NCBI GenBank assembly: GCA_937899645.1
Contig: CALCCD010000049.1
Span: 48,104 to 112,103, forward strand
Reading direction: 5' to 3'
Origin: an uncultured cyanobacterium
Lineage (GTDB): Bacteria; Cyanobacteriota; Cyanobacteriia; Cyanobacteriales; Geitlerinemataceae
DNA: 64,000 nt
Positions 1 to 8,442 of this stretch are shown here, one piece after another. Each line of letters starts with the position of its first letter. Within the stretch, counting starts at the first letter, position 1. A program made the translations under genes and the position numbers. The notes beneath the pieces are model-generated. The model saw only the letters and a program-made list of their open reading frames with translations, did no database searches and was not told the DNA's origin.

Positions 1-2046
1 CTACGAGGCTCAGATATTCGGAGTGCGAGATTCAGCAAACTGAAAGAGAAAAAAACCAGATTAGGACAAGCAAACTTTGAGGGTGCGATTGCTGGAGGAA
101 ATATTAAAGTCTTGGCGGAGCAACTCATCTTAATCTGCGTTGCTTCTCTAATAGCGAGCGTATTTGCAAGTTACAGTGGATTGTGGAGCTGGGCATTAGT
201 ATTTCGCTCTAATTTCGGATTCTCTGATAGAGTCGCTATTGCCGCCCCAACCTTCATATGTCTGCTCGCTACATGCATTGTTATCTGCGTTCGAGGTCTC
301 ACATTTCACACACTTCAAGTATTGCTTGCAACCGTTACTTTAACCTTTTCCGCGGCTCTTGCGAGTTCGGGAAATCTTGATGGAGCTGTGGCGTTTGCCG
401 GTGCTGGCTCAGTAGCCGGGGCGCTTGCAGTAGCCGGGGCCATTACATTTGCTGGGATTACGATTCTATCCTCCGAACTATTCTGTCCAGCAATATTTCT
501 TTTGGCCGGGATTGTCGCTTGGGCTGGAGTGATTATGTTTACAAGTTCCTATACTAAGGTTGTAGCTTTTGATGAAACCGTAACTTATCTTGTGGCAGCA
601 ACCTTCACGACATTGTCGTTTGTTTTTGGTTGGCATATAGCACGGTGCGCGGGCAAGGGGGACGAAAGATTTATCGCTGTTCGCCAGAGTAGTCTCAGCA
701 TTATTGCCTTAGGCGGCACAACTTTTGAAGGTGCGGACTTGACTGATGCAGATTTGAGCGATGCCAGCTTCAAAAGTACAAGCTTCACCGACGCCACCCT
801 CACCCGCACCAACTTCACCGGCGCAACCCAACTCGACAAAGCCAAACCGGGCAACACCTACCTCGCCCACCTCCCCCTGCTCACACTCCTCACCGACCCT
901 AGCAGCGGCTACGAAATCGATCTCAGTGGCCAAAACCTGCGCGGCGTCTATCTCGCCAACGCCAACCTCGAAGCCGCCAACTTCACCAACACCGACCTCG
1001 CCGACGCCGACCTCACCAACGCCAACCTCAAAGACACCAACTTCCGCGAAGCCAACTGCATCGGCACCAACTTCACCCGCGCCTACCTCACCGGAGCCTG
1101 CCTCGAAGCCTGGAACATCGACCTCAACACCGTCTTCGAGGACGTTGATTGCCAATACGTTTTCCTCCGCAAAACCGCCAACACCAACGGCTCGCGCGAA
1201 CGTCGCCCCCACGACCCCGACACCACCTTCAATCCCGGCGACTTCGAGAAACTCTTCAGCGAAGCCACCAACCTCGTCGAAATCCTCATCCGCGACGGCC
1301 TCGACCCCGAAGCCTTCAGCGCAACCTTCCAGGATCTAATCGATAAATTCGGCGTCACCCCTGCCGACGTGCGGTCGATCGAAAAGAAAGGCAACGATGT
1401 CCTCGTCACTGTCGAAGTCCCTAACGACACCGAAAAAGCCGACTTCGAGCGCACCGCCCTCCGCAGCTACGAAGACAAACTCGCGAAACTCACAGCAGAG
1501 CGCGACGCCGCCCGCCTCGAAGCAGGCAAACAAGAACAACGCGCCGAAACCCTGCAAAGTTCGCTATTGCAAATCGCGACCAACCTTTCCAGCAACTCTC
1601 CTAACGTTCACATCGACACCCGCAGCATAGCCATGAGTCAAAACGACGGACGCAAAATCGAGATGGGCGACGGCAGCAGCTACACCGAAAACAACGTCAG
1701 CGGCAACGCCCAGCAAGCCGGACGCGACATCGTCAACAACAACGCTGCCGCAGGCATGACCAAAGACGACGTACTCGAACTCCTCACCTTCATCGAAACC
1801 GCCATCCAAACCCGCGCCGACCTCCCCGAAGACCTCAAACAACGCTCCATGCGCTACCTCGGAGCTGCCACCGAAGAAGCCAAAGAAGCAAAACCCGACA
1901 AAGCCCTGATGGCAGGCAACCTCAAAAAAGTCGGCTCCACGATCGCCGAAGCCGGAAGCACCGTCAAATCCGCCAAAGCATTCGCCACCGAAGTCGCCCC
2001 CACCATGATGAAGCTCGGCACGTGGCTCGGAACCGCCCTGCTATAA
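1..2046 (+). CDS. Pentapeptide-repeat membrane protein, 5' end outside window
   Basis: The frame is open from base 1. The first ATG-like start in the window is a TTG at 112, but codons 1-37 already read as pentapeptide-like sequence (LGQANFEGA), so the gene very probably starts upstream. About six hydrophobic segments follow (roughly residues 3-30 to 165-190 counted from 112). Next come two blocks of A(D/N)LXX pentapeptide repeats (about 200-245 and 270-345), a coiled coil (about 440-490), and a C-terminal part with the motif NVSGNAQQAGRDI. Pentapeptide repeats fold as a right-handed beta helix and usually mediate protein contacts; the function here is unknown. Base use changes sharply near 780, from AT-rich to C-ending GC-rich codons, inside the first repeat block. 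Partners cannot be told from the context. Confidence 0.85.
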   Translation, partial: LRGSDIRSARFSKLKEKKTRLGQANFEGAIAGGNIKVLAEQLILICVASLIASVFASYSGLWSWALVFRSNFGFSDRVAIAAPTFICLLATCIVICVRGLTFHTLQVLLATVTLTFSAALASSGNLDGAVAFAGAGSVAGALAVAGAITFAGITILSSELFCPAIFLLAGIVAWAGVIMFTSSYTKVVAFDETVTYLVAATFTTLSFVFGWHIARCAGKGDERFIAVRQSSLSIIALGGTTFEGADLTDADLSDASFKSTSFTDATLTRTNFTGATQLDKAKPGNTYLAHLPLLTLLTDPSSGYEIDLSGQNLRGVYLANANLEAANFTNTDLADADLTNANLKDTNFREANCIGTNFTRAYLTGACLEAWNIDLNTVFEDVDCQYVFLRKTANTNGSRERRPHDPDTTFNPGDFEKLFSEATNLVEILIRDGLDPEAFSATFQDLIDKFGVTPADVRSIEKKGNDVLVTVEVPNDTEKADFERTALRSYEDKLAKLTAERDAARLEAGKQEQRAETLQSSLLQIATNLSSNSPNVHIDTRSIAMSQNDGRKIEMGDGSSYTENNVSGNAQQAGRDIVNNNAAAGMTKDDVLELLTFIETAIQTRADLPEDLKQRSMRYLGAATEEAKEAKPDKALMAGNLKKVGSTIAEAGSTVKSAKAFATEVAPTMMKLGTWLGTALL

Positions 2047-2244
2047 GTCAGAACTCGATCGAGGCCAGCGAAAGCTCGCACAAATGAGCGTCGCCCACCA
2101 GCCGTCATACTTCACGCGATCGAAAGCCGATCGCAGGCTCGGGTTATCTCCGAAACTTTTAAGGCTTCGTTGTCAGAGATCGGCTAGAAGCGCGAGATCT
2201 CGTTCAAGCCTTCAAGGTCTACGTAAGTCCCGACCGGACTGATT

Positions 2245-2466
2245 TTAGAGCCAGTTTTCAACCAACATACTGAGAACGGAATCGATCTGCTCCGAGAGCT
2301 TATCCGACTGACGTTTGGCGACCCCGAATTTCATCTCGCTAGTGACGATAATGCTGGTGCAGACGCGATCGGGACTGACGTTCTGGATTTTGCGATAGAC
2401 CTTGCCGCGAGGTTCGTATACGAGTGCTGAAACGATGTTGGTATCGAGCATGTACCGATAAGACAC
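2245..2466 (-). pseudogene. VapC-type PIN toxin with internal deletion
   Basis: The 73 codons begin like a PIN-domain RNase toxin: LDTNIVSALV carries the first catalytic Asp, followed by the helix with ITVSE-like IIVTSEMKFGVAKR. Family members are usually about 130 residues. After SVLSML the reading jumps directly to VENWL, which is the usual C-terminus of cyanobacterial VapC proteins (RVENWL). The middle, with the remaining acidic metal ligands, is missing without a frameshift. The simplest reading is an in-frame deletion of about 55-60 codons, giving an inactive toxin. The gene sits 24 bp downstream of a broken antitoxin gene on the same strand. Confidence 0.75.
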
Positions 2467-2490
2467 GTTGGCAACCTCGTAGATGCTCGA

Positions 2491-2825
2491 TTAAGGATTG
2501 TCGTTTCGGACGGTAACCGGCGGATCGTAAATTTCAGGGAAGTCGTCTTCCGGGCCGAGAGGCTCGAGGCTTTCGAGCATCACAAGCAGCGGATGGCGGT
2601 TGCCGTGTTCGTCTAGGTGTTTCGTATCCTCCGTATCGGGCGATTGCGAGCCGTTTGCGTCGGACTCGTCCGGTTCTGGGGGCGGGGCAATGTCGGCCTG
2701 GAGCGATCGCGCGATCGTCTGAATCAAATGGAGACGATCGGCTGAATCAAATGGAGACGATCGGCGGCGGGCAGCGCGAGTAGCTGCGCTTCGAGCTGCT
2801 GGAGCGTGAGGGATTGTACGGTCAT
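2491..2825 (-). pseudogene. Toxin-antitoxin antitoxin gene, frameshifted by 23-bp duplication
   Basis: From the ATG at 2825 the frame reads MTVQSLTLQQLEAQLLALPA then ADRLHLIQ, typical of cyanobacterial addiction-module antitoxins. It then enters a second copy of a 23-bp repeat and stops after PIVSI. Removing one copy restores a reading of about 103 residues through TIARSLQADI to a C-terminus containing DDFPEIYDPPV and ending NDNP. The downstream half therefore lies in another frame and has no natural start. Position directly upstream of the vapC remnant supports the antitoxin role. The long open frame that begins near 2961 is an artefact that joins this second half. Confidence 0.75.
2720..2765. 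repeat. Perfect 23-bp tandem duplication
   Basis: Bases 2720-2742 and 2743-2765 are identical (unit begins TGAATCAAATGGAGACGATC). Because 23 is not a multiple of three, the duplication shifts the antitoxin frame and creates a stop. This looks like a recent slippage or repair event, since the copies have no differences. Confidence 0.95.
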
Positions 2826-3046
2826 GGGCAATTGTTGGCGCTGCTAGTGTGTGATGTCGAGCTTGACTCCACCGTACGCTCGACGCATGGCCGTCGGGCG
2901 CGTCGCAAATCCCGCCACGCCACAGACAGATTCCACCGCAGACCCTACAATCTTCTGTCATCAGGGATTGCCGATCGCCTCCGACGCCTCAGCCGCGCGA
3001 TCGTTCCGACCCACTTTGCCCGCCAGAGAGCCTGTCAGAAAGATCC

Positions 3047-5650
3047 ATGTCCCACGCCTTTTTCGCCGCGCGCCCGTCCCACCACCGCTTCGAGCTACCC
3101 GGAGCTAAGCCGCAGTACAAGCCCGATCGCCCCGGCCAGGTGAAACATATCGCCCTCGACCTGGCGATCGACTTTGAGAATCAGTCCTTTGGCGGGCGCT
3201 GCACGGTGCGCCTCGATCCCGTGCGCGATGGCCTGACGTTGCTGGCGCTGGACGCGGTGGATCTAACGATCGAAGCTGTGAAGGTCGGCGACGCGGCGCA
3301 GGATTACGACCACGACGGTAAGGTGCTGAACGTGTCGCTGGCGACGCCCACCGCAACCGGGAAAACGATCGAGCTGGCGATCGACTATCGCGTCGAAAAT
3401 CCCCGACGCGGCCTCTACTTCGTCGCGCCGACCGACATCGAGCCCGACAAGCCAGTACAAGCCTGGACGCAGGGCGAAGATGAAGACTCGCGCTTCTGGT
3501 TTCCCTGCTTCGACTATCCCGGTCAGCTCTCGACCTCGGAGATTCGCGTGCGCGTGCCGCAAGAATTTATCGCGGTGTCGAATGGCGAGCTGATTTCTAC
3601 CGAGGAGCAGGGCGTCGAAAAGGTCTATCACTGGTCGCAAAAAGAGGTTCACCCGACTTATTTGATGACGCTGGCGATCGGCAAGTTCGCAGAGGTGCGC
3701 GACGAGTGGGACGGCATCCCAGTGACGTACTACGTGGAGCGCGATCGCCTCGATGACGTAGAGCGGACGATGGGTAAAACGCCGCGCATGGTGGAGTTTT
3801 TCAGCAAGACCTACGGCCACCGTTACGCCTTCCCGAAATACGCTCAGGTGTGCGTCGATGACTTTATTTTCGGTGGCATGGAGAACACCTCCACCACTCT
3901 GCTGACCTCGCGGTGTTTGCTCGACGAGCGGGCGGCGATCGACGACGAACGCAGCGAATCGCTGGTGGCACACGAGCTGGCACACCAGTGGTTTGGCGAT
4001 CTGGTGGTGATCGACCACTGGTCGCACGCCTGGATTAAGGAGGGGGCAGCGTCCTACTCGGAGGTGCAATGGTTCGAGCACGAGCGCGGCAAAGATGACG
4101 GTGCGTACTACCTGCTGGGCGAGGCGCGTAGCTATCTAGCGGAAGACAGTGGACGCTACCGCCGCCCGATCGTCACCCACGTTTACCGAGAGGCGATCGA
4201 GCTATACGACAGCCACCTCTACGAAAAAGGTGCGTGCGTCTATCACATGATCCGCGCCGAGCTGGGTGACGAGCTGTTTAATCAAGCGATCGCCAAATTC
4301 GTTAACGACAACGCCCACAGCACCGTCGAGACCATCGACCTGATTCGCGCGATCGAGTCGGCGACGGGTCGCAACCTTCGCTATCTGTTCGACCAGTACG
4401 TCTATCGCGGCGGCCACCCGGACTACAAGGTCAGCTACGAGTGGGACGGCGATAGCAATCTGGCGAAGCTGACGATCGAGCAAACCCAGGCGAAAAAAGA
4501 AGGCACGACGCCACTGGAGCGCGGCCTGTTCGACCTAAAAATCCCGATCGCATTCGGCTTCACATCTGAAGATTTGAGTGCGGAGCCGACGCTGCAAACT
4601 GTTAAAGTGCGCGTCAACGAACCCGAGCAAAGCTTCTATTTCCCGCTGGCGAGCAAGCCCGCTTTTGTCAGCTTCGATGCGGGCAACGCCACCCTAAAAA
4701 CCGTCTCGTTGAAATACCCGACGCCGGAACTTAAGGCCCAGCTCAAGTCCGACCCCGACCCGATTTCGCGGCTCTATGCGGCGCATGCACTGGCGAAGAA
4801 AGGCGGCATTGAGGTCATTAAGGCACTGGGCGAGGCCCTGACGGGCGATCGCTTCTGGGGCGTTCGCAAAGAGGTGGCGGCGGCACTGTCCTCGATCGAG
4901 ACCGTCCGGGCGTTCGAGACGCTGAAAGCTGGACTTAAAGACGAGGATGCCCGCGTCCGTGCCGGTGTTGTTGCCGGTCTCGGGAAGTACAAAACACCGG
5001 AGGCATTTGCCGCTGCCGCAACGGTGTTAAAGACTGGCGATCGCAGCTACACCGTCGAGAGTGCTGCCGCCGTCGCCCTCGGGAAAATCGCCGCCGCCCA
5101 GGTGCAGAATCCGGAGCTGACCGATCGCGCGATCGCCGTTCTCAAAGACACCCTCGAAACCCGCGCGGGCTGGAACAGCATCGTCCAGAGCGGCGCGGTT
5201 TCCGGCCTCAGCAAGCTGACCACCAGCGAAGCCGCGCTGAATCTGCTGCTGGAATACACCCGCGCCGAGGTGCCGCAAGCGCTGCGCCGTCGGACGATTT
5301 GGGCGCTCGGTTCGGCGTCTGTCGGCCAAACGGAGGCGAACGTCAACCGCGTCCTCGATCGCTTCTCGCAGCTCGTTGCCGAGGAGTTTTTCCTGGTTCA
5401 GGTATCGGCGGTGTCGGGTCTGGAGAGCATGACGACGCCCAAGGCGATCGGGATTCTGCAAACCCTGCGCGATCGCACGGCGGACGGGCGCGTGATTCGC
5501 ATGTGCGACGAGGCAATTCGAGAGGTGCAGGACAGTTGCAGCGGCGATCGGGCGCTCGATCGGCTGCGCGACGAGCTGGACGAGGTCAAGCAGCAAAATC
5601 GCGATCTGCTCGGTCGGCTAGATGCCCTGGAAGCGAAATCCAAGGCGTAG
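3047..5650 (+). CDS. pepN: M1 family zinc aminopeptidase with HEAT-type C-terminus
   Basis: The product (867 aa) removes N-terminal residues from peptides. The exopeptidase signature GGMEN is at residues 276-280. The zinc site HELAH is at 309-313 with the third ligand Glu332 (WIKEGA), giving the gluzincin HEXXH-X18-E pattern. The N-terminal beta-sandwich domain occupies about 1-190. A C-terminal array of alpha-helical HEAT-like repeats spans about 565-830, and a short charged coiled coil ends the protein. No signal peptide is seen, so it is probably cytoplasmic. The length matches the family. It is transcribed away from the broken toxin-antitoxin pair. The assigned symbol rests on family membership, not on proven orthology. 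Confidence 0.93.
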   Translation: MSHAFFAARPSHHRFELPGAKPQYKPDRPGQVKHIALDLAIDFENQSFGGRCTVRLDPVRDGLTLLALDAVDLTIEAVKVGDAAQDYDHDGKVLNVSLATPTATGKTIELAIDYRVENPRRGLYFVAPTDIEPDKPVQAWTQGEDEDSRFWFPCFDYPGQLSTSEIRVRVPQEFIAVSNGELISTEEQGVEKVYHWSQKEVHPTYLMTLAIGKFAEVRDEWDGIPVTYYVERDRLDDVERTMGKTPRMVEFFSKTYGHRYAFPKYAQVCVDDFIFGGMENTSTTLLTSRCLLDERAAIDDERSESLVAHELAHQWFGDLVVIDHWSHAWIKEGAASYSEVQWFEHERGKDDGAYYLLGEARSYLAEDSGRYRRPIVTHVYREAIELYDSHLYEKGACVYHMIRAELGDELFNQAIAKFVNDNAHSTVETIDLIRAIESATGRNLRYLFDQYVYRGGHPDYKVSYEWDGDSNLAKLTIEQTQAKKEGTTPLERGLFDLKIPIAFGFTSEDLSAEPTLQTVKVRVNEPEQSFYFPLASKPAFVSFDAGNATLKTVSLKYPTPELKAQLKSDPDPISRLYAAHALAKKGGIEVIKALGEALTGDRFWGVRKEVAAALSSIETVRAFETLKAGLKDEDARVRAGVVAGLGKYKTPEAFAAAATVLKTGDRSYTVESAAAVALGKIAAAQVQNPELTDRAIAVLKDTLETRAGWNSIVQSGAVSGLSKLTTSEAALNLLLEYTRAEVPQALRRRTIWALGSASVGQTEANVNRVLDRFSQLVAEEFFLVQVSAVSGLESMTTPKAIGILQTLRDRTADGRVIRMCDEAIREVQDSCSGDRALDRLRDELDEVKQQNRDLLGRLDALEAKSKA

Positions 5651-5997
5651 ACGCAATGCCAGGTAGAATCTCGGGTTTACGAGGTGCGAAACTGCTCCTG
5701 GCCAGCCCGAACGTGACCCAGAAATCGGGCGATCGCGGGCGAGAACGATCTGGATGCGACCTCGCAAGAACTGCTCGGCGCGCACAACGCCTACCGCGCG
5801 GAAATAGGGTGCGTTCGGATGGGCAGTGGAACTCGCCTTTACCCGCTCCCTCTCGAAAACGGCGCGATCGCCAATATCTCTCACCCCACTATCCGTAAAC
5901 CCCGGCAAATAGATTGAATAAAGTGGTAGTGAGCCGAGCGTTCCCGGCCAAACTGGGCTACGGTCGATTCAGTCGTTTAAACCTCCATTAAAATCTC
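5651..5997. other. Intergenic, no gene seen
   Basis: This 347-bp spacer between the aminopeptidase and the PPC gene contains HIP1 sites. Short overlapping frames on both strands have no recognisable protein character. It must hold the promoter of the downstream gene, but no convincing -35/-10 pair was picked out. Confidence 0.5.
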
Positions 5998-6417
5998 ATG
6001 CGCAACTTCGCCCGTTTTGGCTTGGCATCGATCGCGACCCTCGCCGCAGTTTTGATGCAATCGACCGCTCCGGCAGCGGCACAATACGCGGAAGAGGAGC
6101 TGGCTGGCGAACTGACGGCGAGCGATACCGTCCTGGAGTTCGACGGCAGCTTCTACGACACCTACGACATCCAGGGTCGCGCGGGCGAGACCGTCGAGAT
6201 CTACATGAATAGTGCCGAGTTCGATACCTATCTGTTGCTAGCCGATCCGACGGGTGAAGCGATCGCGCAGAACGACGATGCCGATGACGGCAGCGGCACG
6301 ACCAACTCCGCCCTCGTCTTCACCTTCCCAACAGACGGTACGTACCAGATCCTCTTCAACTCCTTCGGGGCGGGCGCGACAGGCGCGTACGAGGCGTTTA
6401 TCTACTTCTACAACTAG
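5998..6417 (+). CDS. Small secreted PPC-domain protein
   Basis: The product has 139 aa. Residues 1-28 form a signal peptide (hydrophobic LASIATLAAVLMQS, cleavage after AAA). The remainder is one bacterial pre-peptidase C-terminal (PPC) domain: FDGSFYDTYDIQGRAG, then FDTYLLLADPTGEAIAQNDD, then a TDGTYQILFNS strand. PPC domains normally hang on secreted proteases and are removed on maturation; here the domain stands alone. The same motif recurs in the M48 protease of this window (about 42040-42200), so the two may share a binding target. An IS630 remnant starts 8 bp downstream. Confidence 0.85.
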   Translation: MRNFARFGLASIATLAAVLMQSTAPAAAQYAEEELAGELTASDTVLEFDGSFYDTYDIQGRAGETVEIYMNSAEFDTYLLLADPTGEAIAQNDDADDGSGTTNSALVFTFPTDGTYQILFNSFGAGATGAYEAFIYFYN

Positions 6418-6424
6418 TGCATCG

Positions 6425-7050
6425 TCAAGATTTAGAATTAGGGTAGACCGAAGCCAGCTTGCAGCGAGCATCGTCAATCTGCCACCCCACGCCTCGATGC
6501 TGTTCGTTGACATTGCTCGCCCAAGCTGCAGTCTCCGCCCGCAGACTATCAATGTTCGCAAAACGTCGGCCACGACAGCACTGGCGAGTCATCGCACTCA
6601 GCTCGTTGTCGGCAATGTCGAGCCAACTTCCATGCTTCGTGGTGTAGCAAAACTCGATTCGACGCACCAAAGCGATCGCTCGGGCTCGAAGGCTTCGTAA
6701 AACGCACCTCGGGATGGGTGTTGAGGTTGTCGCACACCAACTGCACTCGCTCGCAGTCGCGGTAGCGACCCTCCAGCAAGGCGGCCACTTCCTCTGCCCA
6801 GTCCACTTTCTTCCGCTGCGGGCGTACCCACACTCGACGCTAACCTGCCAGCGGTTCGGCGAATACGAACAGGCTGGCTGTCCCCGCTCGTTCGTATTCG
6901 TAATCGACCCGTTTTTCACGTTCGAGCGTCGCTGGGTGCGGCACGCGTCCTTCTCGCTGGAATTGCACCGGCTGTTCGTCCATGCAGATGAGCGGATGAG
7001 TTGGTTTGTAAGGTCGAGAGTAGGCGGCGATCGGTATCAATATGTTTGCG
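6425..7050 (-). pseudogene. IS630-family transposase remnant
   Basis: Read on the minus strand, three frames together give the C-terminal half of an IS630-type DDE transposase. The block with PLICMDEQPVQF (first catalytic Asp) runs to FVFAEPLAG. A TAG at 6840-6842 interrupts where family members usually have Trp (PLAGW). The same frame continues with VWVRPQRKKVDWAEEVAALL and LVCDNLNTHPE (second Asp). Two frameshifts then lead to EFCYTTKHGSWLDIADNELS (final Glu region) and a natural stop at 6425. The N-terminal half and the terminal inverted repeats were not found. The element is dead. Confidence 0.85.
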
Positions 7051-7830
7051 GCGTCTTTGGCGGTGGGCGATCTGCTGGCGCGTTTACCTCCGTATCGGGA
7101 TAGACCGAACAGCTCGATCGCGTGGATCGAGTTTGGTTTGAACTGTCTGGAGTCCTTTCCAGATGAGGAGGGGGAACCGTTTCCGGTGCTTCGAGGTTGT
7201 GTTGGACTGTGAGCCTCTGTTGGGCGAGGTGGAGTTGGCGATGCGGCTGGAGGGGTGATGATGTGGCGAGGGGTTGTGTTGCGCGATGGGGTTGGCTGGA
7301 CTGTCTGGCGACCCGCCGCATCGTAGCTGCTGCCCGTATGGGGATTATCCGAGAGATCCTCTGTGGTGCTTTTGGGATGGCTAGCGAGAGCTAGCTGTTA
7401 CCTGAGGAGTTGGCGTTGGTCGGGGCGGAGTGAGACCGACGGTGGTTGCAGGCGGGAGCAATCGCTTCTGCCTGAGGAGATGCCGATCGTCGGGTGCGGT
7501 TGGAGATTGTACGGGGGGTGTTGAAGGGCAATGCTCTGGAGGCGGTTAGTCAGATGACGGGGCTGGCTTTGGAGGAGGTGTGGGGTTCGGTGGAGGAGGG
7601 GTGATGGTTTGTGGATGAAATAACTCGATCTTGTTTTGAGTGAGTTGGAGTCGGAGAGGCCGTGCAGGTTGGTGTTGTCAAGGCTAGCCGCTCGGAAATT
7701 GAGGCGGGGGGCGATGACTACGGGGTCGCGAAGCAGGGGCGGCGGCTTCGGTCGCGAATGAGGAAACCGAGTGAGAGATATCTTTGAAGAAGGAGGCTGG
7801 ATGCATACGGATGCCGTTACAGGTGATGGC
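7051..7830. other. Decayed DNA with scraps of former coding sequence
   Basis: No intact gene is present. Plus-strand fragments with protein-like character remain. One runs about 7476-7604 and ends VLKGNALEAVSQMTGLALEE with stop TGA at 7602. Another near 7190-7260 reads EVVLDCEPLLGEVELAMRLE and then hits two stops. The fragments could belong to one degraded accessory gene, perhaps a nuclease or transposase-associated helical tail; the identity is not established. HIP1 sites are scarcer here than in flanking genes. Confidence 0.4.
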
Positions 7831-7871
7831 GACGCAGAGCGTCCGTTGAGGCAGCTCTACGCAGAGCGTCT
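7831..7871. repeat. Dispersed ACGCAGAGCGT palindromic repeat, copy 1
   Basis: It contains GACGCAGAGCGTC and a second CTACGCAGAGCGTCTA. The core CGCAGAGCG recurs at 8020-8044, 20317-20426 and 40332-40381, always outside or at the edges of genes. Similar 'GCTCTGCGT' palindromes are common in cyanobacterial genomes. Confidence 0.75.
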
Positions 7872-8301
7872 ACCGTGTATACACAAGTTGTTCGTCCATG
7901 CCCGAACACTCATTGATTCTCATTAAGACTGACCTATTGAAAGAGTGGTGGTGTTTCCTTCGCCCCTGAAGGGCTCTAAAAAAGGGCAGGGTAGGTTGGC
8001 TCAGAGTTGTGTATAAACCGTAGACGCAGAGCGTAGGAACGATTGTGACGACTGTGGTTGAGACATGAACTAGGCCGAGCGATCGCATCTTGAGAATCGC
8101 CGCTTCTAGCTCCACCAAGCGCGGGTCTTCGCCCAAGGGCCGATCGAATACGCCCGCCTTCATCGCCTCGACGCGATCTTCGAGCGCCACCACTGCGTCC
8201 TCTGCCGCCAGAATTTCTGACTCGAGCTGCGCGACCTTCGATTCCTGAGTTGCGATTGCCTCCGATGATGGCCATCGCTTCTCTCCCTGCCTAACGAACA
8301 A
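7870..8301 (-). CDS. Small coiled-coil protein, C-terminal half made of repeat DNA
   Basis: The first ~75 residues look like a real small protein: a heptad-rich stretch (QESKVAQLESEILAAEDAVV) then FDRPLGEDPRLVELEAAI. From about residue 80 the frame reads TIVPTLCVYGLYTT, which is the translation of the dispersed repeat at 8020-8044, followed by unrelated sequence to a stop at 7870. The original gene was therefore probably shorter and has been extended or truncated by repeat insertion. Function is unknown. Confidence refers to the N-terminal part being coding. Confidence 0.45.
   Translation of the reverse strand: MFVRQGEKRWPSSEAIATQESKVAQLESEILAAEDAVVALEDRVEAMKAGVFDRPLGEDPRLVELEAAILKMRSLGLVHVSTTVVTIVPTLCVYGLYTTLSQPTLPFFRALQGRRKHHHSFNRSVLMRINECSGMDEQLVYTR
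8020..8044. repeat. Dispersed ACGCAGAGCGT repeat, copy 2
   Basis: The sequence is GTAGACGCAGAGCGTAGGAACGAT (8020-8043). It shares the AGGAACGAT tail with the copies at 20317-20426 and 40332-40381. It lies inside the 3' half of the small coiled-coil frame. Confidence 0.75.
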
Positions 8302-8442
8302 ACGAATCGCTCACCGTGATTGCGAACGGCTTACAGCGAACGAGTGCTTCGACTTTCCACGGTGAATTCCCGAGAATTTAAATCGCTTGCCTCGGCAACC
8401 TTCGAGATATTTCGACAACTGCCGCAACGATTTGCGCGAGCC

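Noticed and set aside
709..1212. Long minus-strand frame and plus-strand frame overlapping the pentapeptide region
   Set aside because: They are shadows produced by the repeated GCC/ACC codons of the true gene.
2491..2961. 156-codon minus-strand frame starting near 2961
   Set aside because: Its first 65 codons are out of frame with the antitoxin start at 2825; it only appears open because of the 23-bp duplication.
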